Positions 7,251-15,099 of a DNA stretch of 20,320 nucleotides are shown here, in pieces. The stretch spans positions 1 to 20,320 of the forward strand of contig JBILVQ010000032.1 of NCBI GenBank assembly GCA_044370375.1, written 5' to 3'. Source of the stretch: JBILVQ01 sp044370375. Lineage in GTDB: Bacteria; Bacteroidota; Bacteroidia; UBA4408. Position numbers and translations under genes: made by a program. Under the pieces are notes generated by a model, which worked only from the letters and a program-made list of their open reading frames with translations, ran no database searches and was not told the DNA's origin. Positions within the stretch are counted from its first letter, which is position 1, and each line of letters opens with the position of its first letter.

Positions 7251-9038
7251 ATGGAAAATATCAGGAATTTTTGCATTATCGCACACATTGATCACGGAAA
7301 AAGCACCTTGGCCGACCGTTTATTGGAATATACCAAAACAGTGTCTGCGCGCGAATTGCAGGCACAGGTCTTGGATGATATGGATTTGGAACGTGAACGG
7401 GGTATCACCATCAAGAGCCACGCCATCCAAATGCTTTACACCTCCAGGGGAAAGAATTATAAACTCAATTTAATTGACACTCCCGGTCACGTTGACTTCT
7501 CCTACGAGGTTTCTCGTTCTATTGCAGCCTGTGAAGGGGCCTTGCTGATAGTAGACGCTGCTCAAGGTATTCAGGCACAAACCATCAGTAACTTATACTT
7601 AGCCCTGGAACAAGGGCTGGAGATTATTCCGGTGCTGAACAAACTCGATTTGCCCAGTGCCAACCCCGAAGAGGTGAAAGACCAAATTGTGGATTTACTG
7701 GGCTGTAAAAGAGAAGATATTTTAGGAGCCAGCGGTAAAACCGGACTAGGCGTTTACGAATTACTGGATGCCATCATTGATCGCGTGCCTGCACCCAAAG
7801 GCAACCCTGACGCACCTTTGCAAGCCCTTATCTTTGATTCGGTTTACAACCCCTTTCGTGGTATTATTGCCTATTTTAAAGTCCTAAACGGCACTATCAA
7901 AAAGGGAGAACACGTAATGTTTGTGAATACCAACAGTTCCTATTATGCCGAAGAGGTAGGGGTGTTAAAACTCAAACCCGAACCTCAACCTTTTGTGAGT
8001 GCAGGAAATGTTGGCTATATTATTTCAGGCATCAAAGATGCGCGAGAAGTAAAGGTAGGCGACACCATCACCCATCTGGAAAACCCCTGTGAGTCTGCTA
8101 TCAATGGTTTTGAGGAAGTAAAACCGATGGTTTTTGCGGGTATTTACCCTGTAGATACAGAAGATTACGAAGAATTGCGGGCCAGTATGGGGAAATTACA
8201 ACTCAATGATGCATCCCTTACTTTTGAACCTGAAAGCTCTGCGGCTTTAGGATTTGGATTCCGCTGCGGATTTTTGGGAATGCTCCACATGGAAATTATT
8301 CAAGAAAGGTTAGAGCGAGAGTTTAACATGACGGTTATTACTACTGTACCTAACGTATCCTACAAGGCTTATACTACCAAAGGGGAATTATTGGTGGTCA
8401 ACAACCCCTCTGATTTGCCTGATGCCAATCGTTTAGATAAAGTAGAAGAACCCTACATCAGAGCACAAATTATTACAAAATCCGAATTTGTAGGAGCCAT
8501 CATGTCGCTTTGCATTAACAAACGTGGCATTATAGTAAACCAAGTTTACTTAACAACAGACAGGGTAGAGCTTGCTTTCGATATGCCCCTTGGAGAAATC
8601 GTTTTTGACTTTTACGATAAATTAAAAACCATATCCAAAGGTTACGCTTCCTTTGATTATCATCCCATTGGATACCGTGAATCCTATTTGGTGAAACTGG
8701 ACATTTTGCTCAATGCCGAACCGGTGGATGCGCTGTCGGCTCTTATTCACAGAGACAATGCCTATGAATTTGGTAAAAAAATCTGTGAGAAATTAAAAGA
8801 ACTGATTCCTCGTCAGCAATTCGAAATTCCCATTCAGGCTGCCATTGGGGCTAAAGTAATTGCCCGTGAAACCATCAAAGCCATTCGAAAAGATGTTACG
8901 GCAAAATGTTATGGAGGTGATATTTCACGTAAGCGTAAATTACTGGAAAAACAAAAAGAAGGTAAGAAAAGAATGCGCCAAGTGGGTAGCGTGGAAATTC
9001 CACAGCAAGCCTTTATGGCCGTATTAAAACTGGATTAA
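7251..9038 (+). CDS. lepA: Elongation factor 4 (LepA), ribosome-associated GTPase
   Basis: The product is 595 residues, the usual length. EF-4 is a translational GTPase that binds the ribosome and affects initiation and elongation. The GTPase motifs are intact: AHIDHGKST (residues 11-19), the switch I segment RERGITIKS, DTPGHVD (76-82), NKLD (130-133) and a GASGKTG G5 motif. Domain II, the EF-G-like domains III and V, and the LepA-specific C-terminal domain follow. The C-terminal domain is recognisable from ISRKRKLLEKQKEGKKRM and the ending VEIPQQAFMAVLKLD. ATG at 7251 begins the canonical MENIRNFCIIAHIDHG. The gene is divergent from metF across about 107 bp, and the sprT-like gene follows on the same strand after 4 bases. 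Confidence 0.98.
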   Translation: MENIRNFCIIAHIDHGKSTLADRLLEYTKTVSARELQAQVLDDMDLERERGITIKSHAIQMLYTSRGKNYKLNLIDTPGHVDFSYEVSRSIAACEGALLIVDAAQGIQAQTISNLYLALEQGLEIIPVLNKLDLPSANPEEVKDQIVDLLGCKREDILGASGKTGLGVYELLDAIIDRVPAPKGNPDAPLQALIFDSVYNPFRGIIAYFKVLNGTIKKGEHVMFVNTNSSYYAEEVGVLKLKPEPQPFVSAGNVGYIISGIKDAREVKVGDTITHLENPCESAINGFEEVKPMVFAGIYPVDTEDYEELRASMGKLQLNDASLTFEPESSAALGFGFRCGFLGMLHMEIIQERLEREFNMTVITTVPNVSYKAYTTKGELLVVNNPSDLPDANRLDKVEEPYIRAQIITKSEFVGAIMSLCINKRGIIVNQVYLTTDRVELAFDMPLGEIVFDFYDKLKTISKGYASFDYHPIGYRESYLVKLDILLNAEPVDALSALIHRDNAYEFGKKICEKLKELIPRQQFEIPIQAAIGAKVIARETIKAIRKDVTAKCYGGDISRKRKLLEKQKEGKKRMRQVGSVEIPQQAFMAVLKLD

Positions 9039-9042
9039 TGAT

Positions 9043-9690
9043 TTGAATCCGGATGCTGAACATAAAATTGCAGCATTTGCAAAAGCCCTCGAACCCTTTG
9101 TTCCTGTTGGAACCAATGAGCTATTAGGGAGGTGGATCATTCACTTTAACTTTGATTTCAAAATTACGAGAGTAAGACAAAGCAAGTTTGGTGACTATCG
9201 CTCTCCTCATAAGGGAAAACGGCATCAAATTTCGGTGAATGGAAACCTAAATCCCTATGCCTTTTTGGTTACGCTGGTACACGAAATTGCCCATCTTACC
9301 ACACATGAAAAACATGGGCATCGCATTAAGCCGCACGGTATAGAATGGAAAGAACAATTCAAATACCTGATGGAACCTTTCTTTTTGAAGCAAATCTTTC
9401 CGCAGGATTTAAGCATCTCTCTTAGAAAATATTTAGAAAATCCTGCCGCTAGTTCGTGCACAGATGATGATTTATACAGGGCCTTAAAGCGCTATGACAA
9501 ACCCAGCGAAAAATATGTTCATATTGAAGACCTGCCTGAGCAATCTGTTTTTAAATACGGAAAAAACAGATTCTTCAGAAAAGGAGAAAGAATAAGAAAA
9601 AGATACAAATGCATTGAAATAGAAACCGGGCATCAATACCTTTTCAACCCCTTGGCTGAAGTAATTTTAGTACAAGGCGCTTTGTTTTAA
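9043..9690 (+). CDS. SprT-like zinc metallopeptidase
   Basis: The product is 215 residues. The SprT-like signature is HEIAH at 80-84 (zinc ligands His80 and His84, catalytic Glu81) followed by KPHGIEWK, where His98 is the expected third ligand. SprT-like domains occur in bacterial SprT and in the eukaryotic DNA-protein-crosslink protease Spartan; bacterial function is largely unknown. The C-terminal half is basic (RFFRKGERIRKRYK) and could contact nucleic acid. There is no signal peptide, so a cytoplasmic location is likely. The start is unusual: an in-frame TGA at 9040-9042 precedes TTG at 9043, and the next in-frame Met is far downstream of the active site. TTG is therefore the only start that preserves the domain. 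Since lepA stops at 9036-9038, translation is probably by reinitiation or coupling. Confidence 0.85.
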   Translation: MNPDAEHKIAAFAKALEPFVPVGTNELLGRWIIHFNFDFKITRVRQSKFGDYRSPHKGKRHQISVNGNLNPYAFLVTLVHEIAHLTTHEKHGHRIKPHGIEWKEQFKYLMEPFFLKQIFPQDLSISLRKYLENPAASSCTDDDLYRALKRYDKPSEKYVHIEDLPEQSVFKYGKNRFFRKGERIRKRYKCIEIETGHQYLFNPLAEVILVQGALF

Positions 9691-9754
9691 AACTTTACCC
9701 AACGGGATAATTTAAAGCCTTACAAAAATCAAGCGCTGAACAATTCCCTACCCC

Positions 9755-10807
9755 TTACAAACCTTCTCTCCAACCAAAAATATCTTCTACCGCACCACGC
9801 TTATAATCCATCAAAAACGATTTCAGCTTGGTGGCAAAAGCCCAGTTGGCCGGGTCAGGCAACTCCATGATGAAGTCGCCATGGCCGATCACCTTTATAG
9901 GAGCAACATTGGCAGCTGTACCAACCCCAAAGCATTCCTGTAATGCGCCTTTTTGGTAAGCCTCCACCACCTCATCAATACTGATATTACGTTCCTCTAT
10001 CGGGGTGCCCCAATGGCGAGCAATCTTTAAAATACTATCCCGGGTAATACCTGCCAATTTACTGTGGCTCAGGGCGGGGGTCCAAAGGGAACCATTCACC
10101 ATCATCATTAAATTCATGGCGCCTGATTCTTCAATCCATTTATTCTCTTTGGCATCTGTCCAGATAATCTGGTGAAATCCGCGCTGATTGGCCAAACGTG
10201 TAGGATACATGGCACCACCATAATTACCGGCAGCCTTGGCATAACCGGTTCCTCCCTCGGCAGAACGCGAGTATTTTGTTTCAACCCAAGTGCGCAGTGG
10301 TTCGGTAAAGTAAGGCCCTGTTGGTGTGGTAAGGATAATAAAGGTGTAGTTCTCGGCAGGCTTAACCCCAATAACCTCATCGGCTGAAAAATAAACCGGG
10401 CGTATATACAAACTATAGCCTTCTCTTTGGGGAATCCACTCACGGTCGAGGGCCACCAATTGCTTTAAACCATCAACAAAATATTCTTCGGGAATGGGCG
10501 GCATGCACATCCTTTCAGCCGATTCATTCATTCTTTTGAAGTTATCGCGGAGTCGGAAAAAAAGAGGTTCCCCATTATCGGACAGAAAAACTTTCATGCC
10601 TTCAAAAATCGACTGACCATGGTGAAGAGCGGTTAAAGAAGGAGACACCTCAATTTTGCCAAAGGGAAGAATGCGGGGCTGTTCCCATTTGCCGTCCCGA
10701 AAATCGGCCATTAACATATGGTCGGAAAAGACTTTTCCAAAAGGTAAATCCTCGCGCCTGGCCTCAGCAATCCTGCTATTGGCCACCTTTGTTATTTGAA
10801 TATTCAT
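9755..10807 (-). CDS. ilvE: Branched-chain amino acid aminotransferase
   Basis: The product is 350 residues, a fold-type-IV PLP enzyme that interconverts Leu, Ile and Val with their 2-oxo acids using 2-oxoglutarate/glutamate. Typical segments are LHHGQSIFEGMK, YIRPVYF, the catalytic lysine in GYAKAAGNYG (Lys191), WIEESGAMNLMM, LAGITRDSILKIA and GVGTAANVAPI, the phosphate-binding loop. The length matches the longer type-II BCAT group rather than the 300-residue E. coli type. No other ilv or leu genes are adjacent, so it may serve degradation, branched fatty-acid precursor supply or synthesis. It is divergent from rnr and has a consensus promoter 17 bases upstream of its ATG. It converges on the sprT-like gene across 64 bp with no clear hairpin terminator. 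Confidence 0.96.
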   Translation of the reverse strand: MNIQITKVANSRIAEARREDLPFGKVFSDHMLMADFRDGKWEQPRILPFGKIEVSPSLTALHHGQSIFEGMKVFLSDNGEPLFFRLRDNFKRMNESAERMCMPPIPEEYFVDGLKQLVALDREWIPQREGYSLYIRPVYFSADEVIGVKPAENYTFIILTTPTGPYFTEPLRTWVETKYSRSAEGGTGYAKAAGNYGGAMYPTRLANQRGFHQIIWTDAKENKWIEESGAMNLMMMVNGSLWTPALSHSKLAGITRDSILKIARHWGTPIEERNISIDEVVEAYQKGALQECFGVGTAANVAPIKVIGHGDFIMELPDPANWAFATKLKSFLMDYKRGAVEDIFGWREGL

Positions 10808-10824
10808 GCTTAGAAAATCTTCAT

Positions 10825-10855
10825 CAAACCTAAAAGAATTTCCTTACAACCACAA
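10825..10855 (-). promoter_or_regulatory. Bacteroidota-type promoter of ilvE
   Basis: On the minus strand TTG (10855-10853) is followed by exactly 20 bp and TAGGTTTG (10832-10825), a perfect -7 box, 17 bases upstream of the ilvE ATG at 10807. The element lies in the upstream in-frame extension of rnr, which supports placing the rnr start downstream at 10917. Confidence 0.65.
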
Positions 10856-10895
10856 CAACAAAAAAAAATTCACAAAAAAAACACAAATCAATCCT

Positions 10896-10903
10896 TATCT
10901 TTA
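10896..10903 (+). promoter_or_regulatory. Possible -7 box of rnr promoter
   Basis: TATCTTTA differs from TAnnTTTG at one position and lies 13 bases before the rnr ATG at 10917. No TTG is found about 20 bp upstream, where the sequence is A-rich, so this is tentative. Confidence 0.32.
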
Positions 10904-10916
10904 CCCAAAGACCGGT

Positions 10917-13157
10917 ATGGCCAAATCAAAAAAAAACCCAGGGAATTCATCCCATAACCGCAAAACACCGGTAAAAAACCTCAGCCGGGAAGTGATTGCT
11001 TTTTTCAGAAAAAATCATTCCCGGTTACTCAATTACAAGCAGGTATCATCTGCCTTTGGTTTAAACAAGGAAGTGGAAAGGCAACAACTGAACCTTTTGC
11101 TTCAATCCATGAAACAGCAAGGCATCCTTGAAGAAAAGGAAAAGGGAAAATATCATCTTAAAATTAGTTCAAATATTACCACCGGTATTGCCGAACTTAC
11201 TGCCTCAGGCGCAGTATATGTTATCCGTGAAGATAGTGAACATGATGTATATGTGCCCAAAAATGCCAATGGTGGCGCGCTCACCGGAGATTTAGTAAAG
11301 GTGATTGTATGGGAATCGGACAATGTCCTAAAACCCAGAGGAGAGATTATTGAAATTATTAAAAGAAGCAAAACAGAATTTGTTGGAAGAGTAGAAGTAA
11401 ACAAACAATTTGCATTTTTTATTCCCGATAATGCCCGGTCTATTTCAGATGTATTTATTCCACCAAAAGCCCTCAATGGTGCCCAAAACGGAGATAAAGT
11501 AATTGTAAAAATTACTGATTGGGAACACTCGGGTAAAAACCCTGCTGGTGAGGTAAAGCAGGTTTTGGGTAAGGTAGGAGAAAACAATGCCGAAATTCAC
11601 GCCATCATGGCCGAATTTGACCTTCCGTTTCAATTTCCAAAAGAGGTTGAAAAAGAGGCTGCACAAATTCCCCTTCAAATCCCAGATTCTGAAATCAAAA
11701 AACGAAAGGATTTCAGAGAAATTACAACCTTTACCATCGACCCCGAAGATGCTAAAGATTTTGATGATGCCTTATCGGTTAGAGCCATTCAAAAAGGTTT
11801 ATGGGAAGTTGGTGTGCACATTGCAGATGTGACCCATTACCTGAAAATGGGTAGCAAGCTTGATGATGAGGCCATGCAACGCGCCACCTCGGTGTATTTG
11901 GTAGATAGGGTAATTCCAATGTTGCCGGAGATTCTTAGCAATAAGGTTTGTTCGCTGGTTCCCCACGAAGATCGCCTTTGCTATTCCGCAGTTTTTGTTC
12001 TGAACGAAGAAGCAGAAATTCAGGAAGAATGGTTTGGAAGAACTGTGATTCATTCTGATCACCGCTTTAGTTATGAGGAAGCCCAATTGGTGATTGAAAC
12101 TGGCGAAGGACCCATGAAAGAAGAAATGGCCATTCTCCAAAACTTGGCCCTGAAACTCAGAGAAAAAAGGTATAAACACGGAGCCATTGCCTTCGATAAA
12201 CAAGAGGTTAAATTTAACCTAGACGACAAAGGAAAACCCTTGGGTGTTTTCTTTAAAGTGATGAAAGACTCCAACAAACTGATTGAAGATTTTATGCTAT
12301 TGGCCAACAGAAGAGTGGCCGAAAAAATTGGAGCCATTCCTGCAGGCAAGCCGGAAAAACCAAAACAAGGCGCAAAAAAAGAAGAAATACGTCCTTTTGT
12401 TTACAGAATTCACGATGATCCCAACCCTGAAAAATTGCAGCAATTTTCTCAATTTGTGGCAAGATTTGGTTATCAATTAAAAACGCAAAGCAGGCAGACC
12501 CTGGCCAAAAGCATGAACACCATGTTGCAGCAAGCATCCGGTAAAAAGGAGGGTGGAATTATTGAACAACTGGCCATCAGAACCATGGCAAAGGCCATTT
12601 ACTCCACCGATAACATCGGTCACTATGGTTTGGCCTTTGATTACTATACTCATTTTACTTCGCCCATTCGCAGATATCCGGATGTATTGGTGCATCGGCT
12701 ACTCGACCACTATCTTTATCAGTCGGCTCACCAAACTGATAAGAACATGTTGGATGAACTGGCCAAAGACAAAGGATACCTTGAACAACTTTGCAAACAT
12801 TCTTCAGAACAGGAAAAAATGGCCACCGAGGCCGAAAGGGCATCGGTAAAATACAAACAAATTGAGTTTTTATCCGACAAAACCGGGCAAGAGTTTGAGG
12901 GATTAATCAGCGGAGTAACCGAGTATGGCTTGTATGTTGAAATCATTGAAAATCATTGCGAAGGAATGGTGAAAGCCCGCGATATGACAGATGATATTTA
13001 CGTTTTTGACGAAGACAATTATTGCTACGTGGGTCGTAAAAAACGAATCATTTATCAATTGGGCGACAAGGTTAAAATCAGAATAAAACGTTGCGATTTA
13101 ATCAGAAAACAAGTTGATTTTACCTTGTTAAAAAAACTTGAATTACCCGAAGATTAA
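10917..13157 (+). CDS. rnr: Ribonuclease R (3'-5' exoribonuclease, RNB family)
   Basis: The product is 746 residues from ATG at 10917 (MAKSKKNPG). RNase R degrades structured RNA processively from the 3' end, in rRNA quality control and mRNA decay. An N-terminal winged-helix region (about 20-80, LSREVIAFFRKNHSRLLNYK) and two cold-shock-type OB domains (about 85-240) precede the RNB domain. The RNB catalytic cluster is DPEDAKDFDDALS, with Asp275, Asp281, Asp283 and Asp284 spaced as in E. coli RNase R. HFTSPIRRYPDVLVHRLL is the second hallmark. A C-terminal S1 domain (GQEFEGLISGVTEYGLYVEI) follows. A Lys-rich insertion (AGKPEKPKQGAKKEE) interrupts the RNB domain before PFVYRIHDDPNPEKL. The frame is open back to 10806, but that extension is low-complexity, overlaps the ilvE start and contains the ilvE promoter. 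Confidence 0.96.
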   Translation: MAKSKKNPGNSSHNRKTPVKNLSREVIAFFRKNHSRLLNYKQVSSAFGLNKEVERQQLNLLLQSMKQQGILEEKEKGKYHLKISSNITTGIAELTASGAVYVIREDSEHDVYVPKNANGGALTGDLVKVIVWESDNVLKPRGEIIEIIKRSKTEFVGRVEVNKQFAFFIPDNARSISDVFIPPKALNGAQNGDKVIVKITDWEHSGKNPAGEVKQVLGKVGENNAEIHAIMAEFDLPFQFPKEVEKEAAQIPLQIPDSEIKKRKDFREITTFTIDPEDAKDFDDALSVRAIQKGLWEVGVHIADVTHYLKMGSKLDDEAMQRATSVYLVDRVIPMLPEILSNKVCSLVPHEDRLCYSAVFVLNEEAEIQEEWFGRTVIHSDHRFSYEEAQLVIETGEGPMKEEMAILQNLALKLREKRYKHGAIAFDKQEVKFNLDDKGKPLGVFFKVMKDSNKLIEDFMLLANRRVAEKIGAIPAGKPEKPKQGAKKEEIRPFVYRIHDDPNPEKLQQFSQFVARFGYQLKTQSRQTLAKSMNTMLQQASGKKEGGIIEQLAIRTMAKAIYSTDNIGHYGLAFDYYTHFTSPIRRYPDVLVHRLLDHYLYQSAHQTDKNMLDELAKDKGYLEQLCKHSSEQEKMATEAERASVKYKQIEFLSDKTGQEFEGLISGVTEYGLYVEIIENHCEGMVKARDMTDDIYVFDEDNYCYVGRKKRIIYQLGDKVKIRIKRCDLIRKQVDFTLLKKLELPED

Positions 13158-13188
13158 CCATAATTATATGGATTCACGGCATGGTTAA
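13154..13188. repeat. Nested inverted repeats between rnr stop and panD promoter
   Basis: An 8 bp perfect inverted repeat, TTAACCAT (13154-13161) and ATGGTTAA (13181-13188), encloses a second one, CCATA (13158-13162) and TATGG (13167-13171). The CCAT arm can pair with either ATGG copy, so the two hairpins exclude each other. The left arm includes the rnr stop codon; the right arm lies where the panD -33 region would be. There is no T-run after it, so a simple intrinsic terminator is unlikely. An operator or mRNA 3'-end structure is possible. Confidence 0.5.
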
Positions 13189-13199
13189 AATAAAAAATT

Positions 13200-13207
13200 T
13201 ACCTTTG
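13200..13207 (+). promoter_or_regulatory. -7 box of panD promoter, immediately upstream of the start codon
   Basis: TACCTTTG is a perfect TAnnTTTG match ending eight bases (CCACCGCA) before ATG at 13216, giving an expected leader of only a few bases. No TTG lies 19-20 bp upstream; that region is occupied by the right arm of the inverted repeat. Confidence 0.5.
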
Positions 13208-13215
13208 CCACCGCA

Positions 13216-13560
13216 ATGCAAATACAGGTCTTAAAATCCAAAATCCACAGGGCAAGGGTTACAGAAGCAAACATTGATTATGTTGGCAGTATTACCCTTG
13301 ATGAAAACCTGATGGATTCCGTTAATCTTATCGAAAACGAACAGGTTCATGTGCTGAATTACCGCAATGGCGAAAGAATTGTAACTTACGTTATTAAAGG
13401 CGAAAGAAATAGCGGTACCGTTTGCTTAAACGGACCTGCAGCCCTGCTTTTTCAAGAGGGAGATGAGGTTATTGTTATTAGTTATGCAGGCATGGATTTT
13501 GAAGCTGCCAAAAACTTTGTGCCCTCTATTGTTTTTCCCAAGGGCAACAACCAGCCATAA
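13216..13560 (+). CDS. panD: Aspartate 1-decarboxylase (pyruvoyl-dependent)
   Basis: The product is 114 residues. PanD decarboxylates L-aspartate to beta-alanine for pantothenate and coenzyme A synthesis. The proenzyme self-cleaves between Gly24 and Ser25 (YVGSIT), and Ser25 becomes the pyruvoyl group. The numbering matches the E. coli enzyme exactly for Lys9, Gly24-Ser25, Arg54, Thr57, Tyr58 (GERIVTYVI) and Asn72 (NGPAA), so it should be active. No panB or panC is nearby. It follows rnr by 58 bp on the same strand but appears to have its own promoter, and a candidate terminator follows it. The maturation factor PanZ is generally confined to gammaproteobacteria, so unaided cleavage is expected. 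Confidence 0.96.
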   Translation: MQIQVLKSKIHRARVTEANIDYVGSITLDENLMDSVNLIENEQVHVLNYRNGERIVTYVIKGERNSGTVCLNGPAALLFQEGDEVIVISYAGMDFEAAKNFVPSIVFPKGNNQP

Positions 13561-13564
13561 TTGC

Positions 13565-13600
13565 AATTAGCTCATTAATAGCTAATTAGAATATTTTTTA
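13565..13600 (+). terminator. Probable intrinsic terminator after panD
   Basis: AATTAGCT (13565-13572) and AGCTAATT (13580-13587) form an 8 bp perfect stem with a 7-base loop, followed by ATATTTTTTA. The stem is AT-rich and therefore weak, but its position directly after the panD stop and the T-rich tail fit a terminator. Confidence 0.45.
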
Positions 13601-13647
13601 CGTTTTTTAGCACTTTTGTTTACATTTATGTAACAAAACTCTAAACC

Positions 13648-15042
13648 ATGAAAAAAATTCTATTCACGATGACATTTATTTTCTCCCTTTGGCTGGGAGG
13701 AGAATTACAAGCTTCCCACCTGATGGGAGGTCAAATTACCGGGAAACAACTCAGTAATTTACAATACGAAATTGTTCTTACGCTCTACCGCGACTCCATG
13801 GGCATCCAAATCGGGAACCCTGAAACCTTGGCCTATTTTGACAATGTGGGTGCTTCTGTTGCAAGCCATCAAGTTTATCATGATCCGGGTGTTTTATTAG
13901 GCAATGGAGTTGATATGTATGTTTTCAGAGATACCATCACTTTCCCGGCCCCAGGAGATTATATGGTTCATTATGGAAACTGCTGCAGAAACGCTTCTAT
14001 ATTAAATATTTCAAGCCCAGCTAGTACCGGCATGGCTCTGGAAATGGCCATTCAGGTTGGTAACAACAACAGCCCCGATTTCATCAATCACCCCATTCCT
14101 TTGGCGCAGGTGAATGTTCCTTATGTTTATAATCCACTACCGGTTGACATGGACGGTGATTCTCTTGCATGGAGTTTGGATATCCCAAGCAATTATATAA
14201 GTGCAGGAAATACCACCCCGGCAGCAGGTTACGCTCATCCATTTGCCGATCCTTCTGATCCTTTTACCATGGATATCCAAACTGGAGAAATTAGCTTTAC
14301 CCCTAACACCATTGGCAATTTTGTTGCTGCTGTAGTTTGCAATGAATACAGAAATGGAGTGCTGATTGGACACATTCGCAGAGAAATGCAAATTATTGTT
14401 TTGAACTCCTCCAACAGTCCTGCGGCACCTGCCTTCATGGCCAACATGGGCGGTTCATCCAACAACTCCTTTACCATTCCAAACGGACAAAGCCTACAGT
14501 TTGATTTTGATGTTACCGATACCGACGGTCACGGTCAAAGCGTTACTGCTATGGGAGAGCCATTTTTGTTGACCAATAATCCTGCTGTATTTTCTGCCAC
14601 CAATGGAATTGGTGCTGCGAGTTTAAATGTTACTTGGACTCCTTCCTTGGCTCAGGCAAGAAGCCTTCCTTATCTGATGAATATCAGAAGAACTGAACAC
14701 CTGCCACAGTTTAATTTTGGAACCGATATGACTTTCCGTCTTTTTGTGGATCCTAATCCAACCAGCATCACTGAAAACGATTTGTCTTCCGTTTCCATCT
14801 TTCCAAATCCGAGCAGCGATTTGTTAATGGTGAGCTACCAATCTAACGGAAAAACAGGAATGACCCTTGAATTAATTGAAACTGCCAGCGGAAAAATTGT
14901 TCTTAGCAGAAATATTGCCGCTGTAAATGGAACCAATATCAGTAGCCTTGACATGACGCAATTAGCACAAGGAAGTTATTTGGTTAAAATTGGTAACGAC
15001 CAAAGCGGTTACCAAAATCATCAAATTCAAATTGTACGATAA
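13648..15042 (+). CDS. Secreted Ig-like protein with type IX secretion C-terminal sorting domain
   Basis: The product is 464 residues. A signal peptide ends near LQA|SHLMGG. The mature N-terminus (SHLMGGQITGKQLSNLQYEI, then VLTLYRDS) is the opening typical of large Bacteroidota surface proteins annotated as gliding-motility-associated or PKD-domain proteins. A beta-sandwich region follows at about 165-255, with VDMDGDSLAWSL (a calcium-binding-like DxDGD turn) and TGEISFTPNTIGNFVAAVV. A second Ig-like unit lies at about 265-370 (DFDVTDTDGHGQS, then LNVTWTP). The last 75 or so residues are a type A T9SS sorting domain: SIFPNPSSDLLMVSY, a beta-rich middle, LAQGSYLVKI and a basic end. It should be exported by Sec, then translocated by the T9SS and released or anchored on the surface. 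At under 500 residues it is a short version of this family. The function may be adhesive; no catalytic motif is visible. Confidence 0.88.
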   Translation: MKKILFTMTFIFSLWLGGELQASHLMGGQITGKQLSNLQYEIVLTLYRDSMGIQIGNPETLAYFDNVGASVASHQVYHDPGVLLGNGVDMYVFRDTITFPAPGDYMVHYGNCCRNASILNISSPASTGMALEMAIQVGNNNSPDFINHPIPLAQVNVPYVYNPLPVDMDGDSLAWSLDIPSNYISAGNTTPAAGYAHPFADPSDPFTMDIQTGEISFTPNTIGNFVAAVVCNEYRNGVLIGHIRREMQIIVLNSSNSPAAPAFMANMGGSSNNSFTIPNGQSLQFDFDVTDTDGHGQSVTAMGEPFLLTNNPAVFSATNGIGAASLNVTWTPSLAQARSLPYLMNIRRTEHLPQFNFGTDMTFRLFVDPNPTSITENDLSSVSIFPNPSSDLLMVSYQSNGKTGMTLELIETASGKIVLSRNIAAVNGTNISSLDMTQLAQGSYLVKIGNDQSGYQNHQIQIVR

Positions 15043-15058
15043 ACGGACAATAAATGAT

Positions 15059-15090
15059 AAAAAAAGGAGCTTTCGGGCTCCTTTTTTTTT
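15059..15090. terminator. Bidirectional intrinsic terminator
   Basis: GGAGC (15066-15070), loop TTTCGG and GCTCC (15077-15081) form a GC stem flanked by an A-run on the left and a nine-base T-run on the right, which extend the pairing. It can stop transcription on both strands and sits in the 57 bp gap between the convergent T9SS cargo gene and the thioredoxin-like gene. Confidence 0.88.
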
Positions 15091-15099
15091 GCAAAAAAA

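Noticed and set aside
6859..7473. Open frame of about 200 codons spanning the 5' parts of metF and lepA
   Set aside because: It runs antisense to metF, crosses both promoters and then reads lepA in the wrong frame; no plausible start or motif.
10806..10916. N-terminal extension of RNase R by 37 residues
   Set aside because: The extension is low-complexity, overlaps the first base pairs of ilvE and contains the ilvE promoter; MAKSKK at 10917 is a natural start.
11153..11587. Open frame of about 144 codons on the minus strand inside rnr
   Set aside because: It is antisense to the well-supported cold-shock domains of RNase R, with no promoter or recognisable motif.
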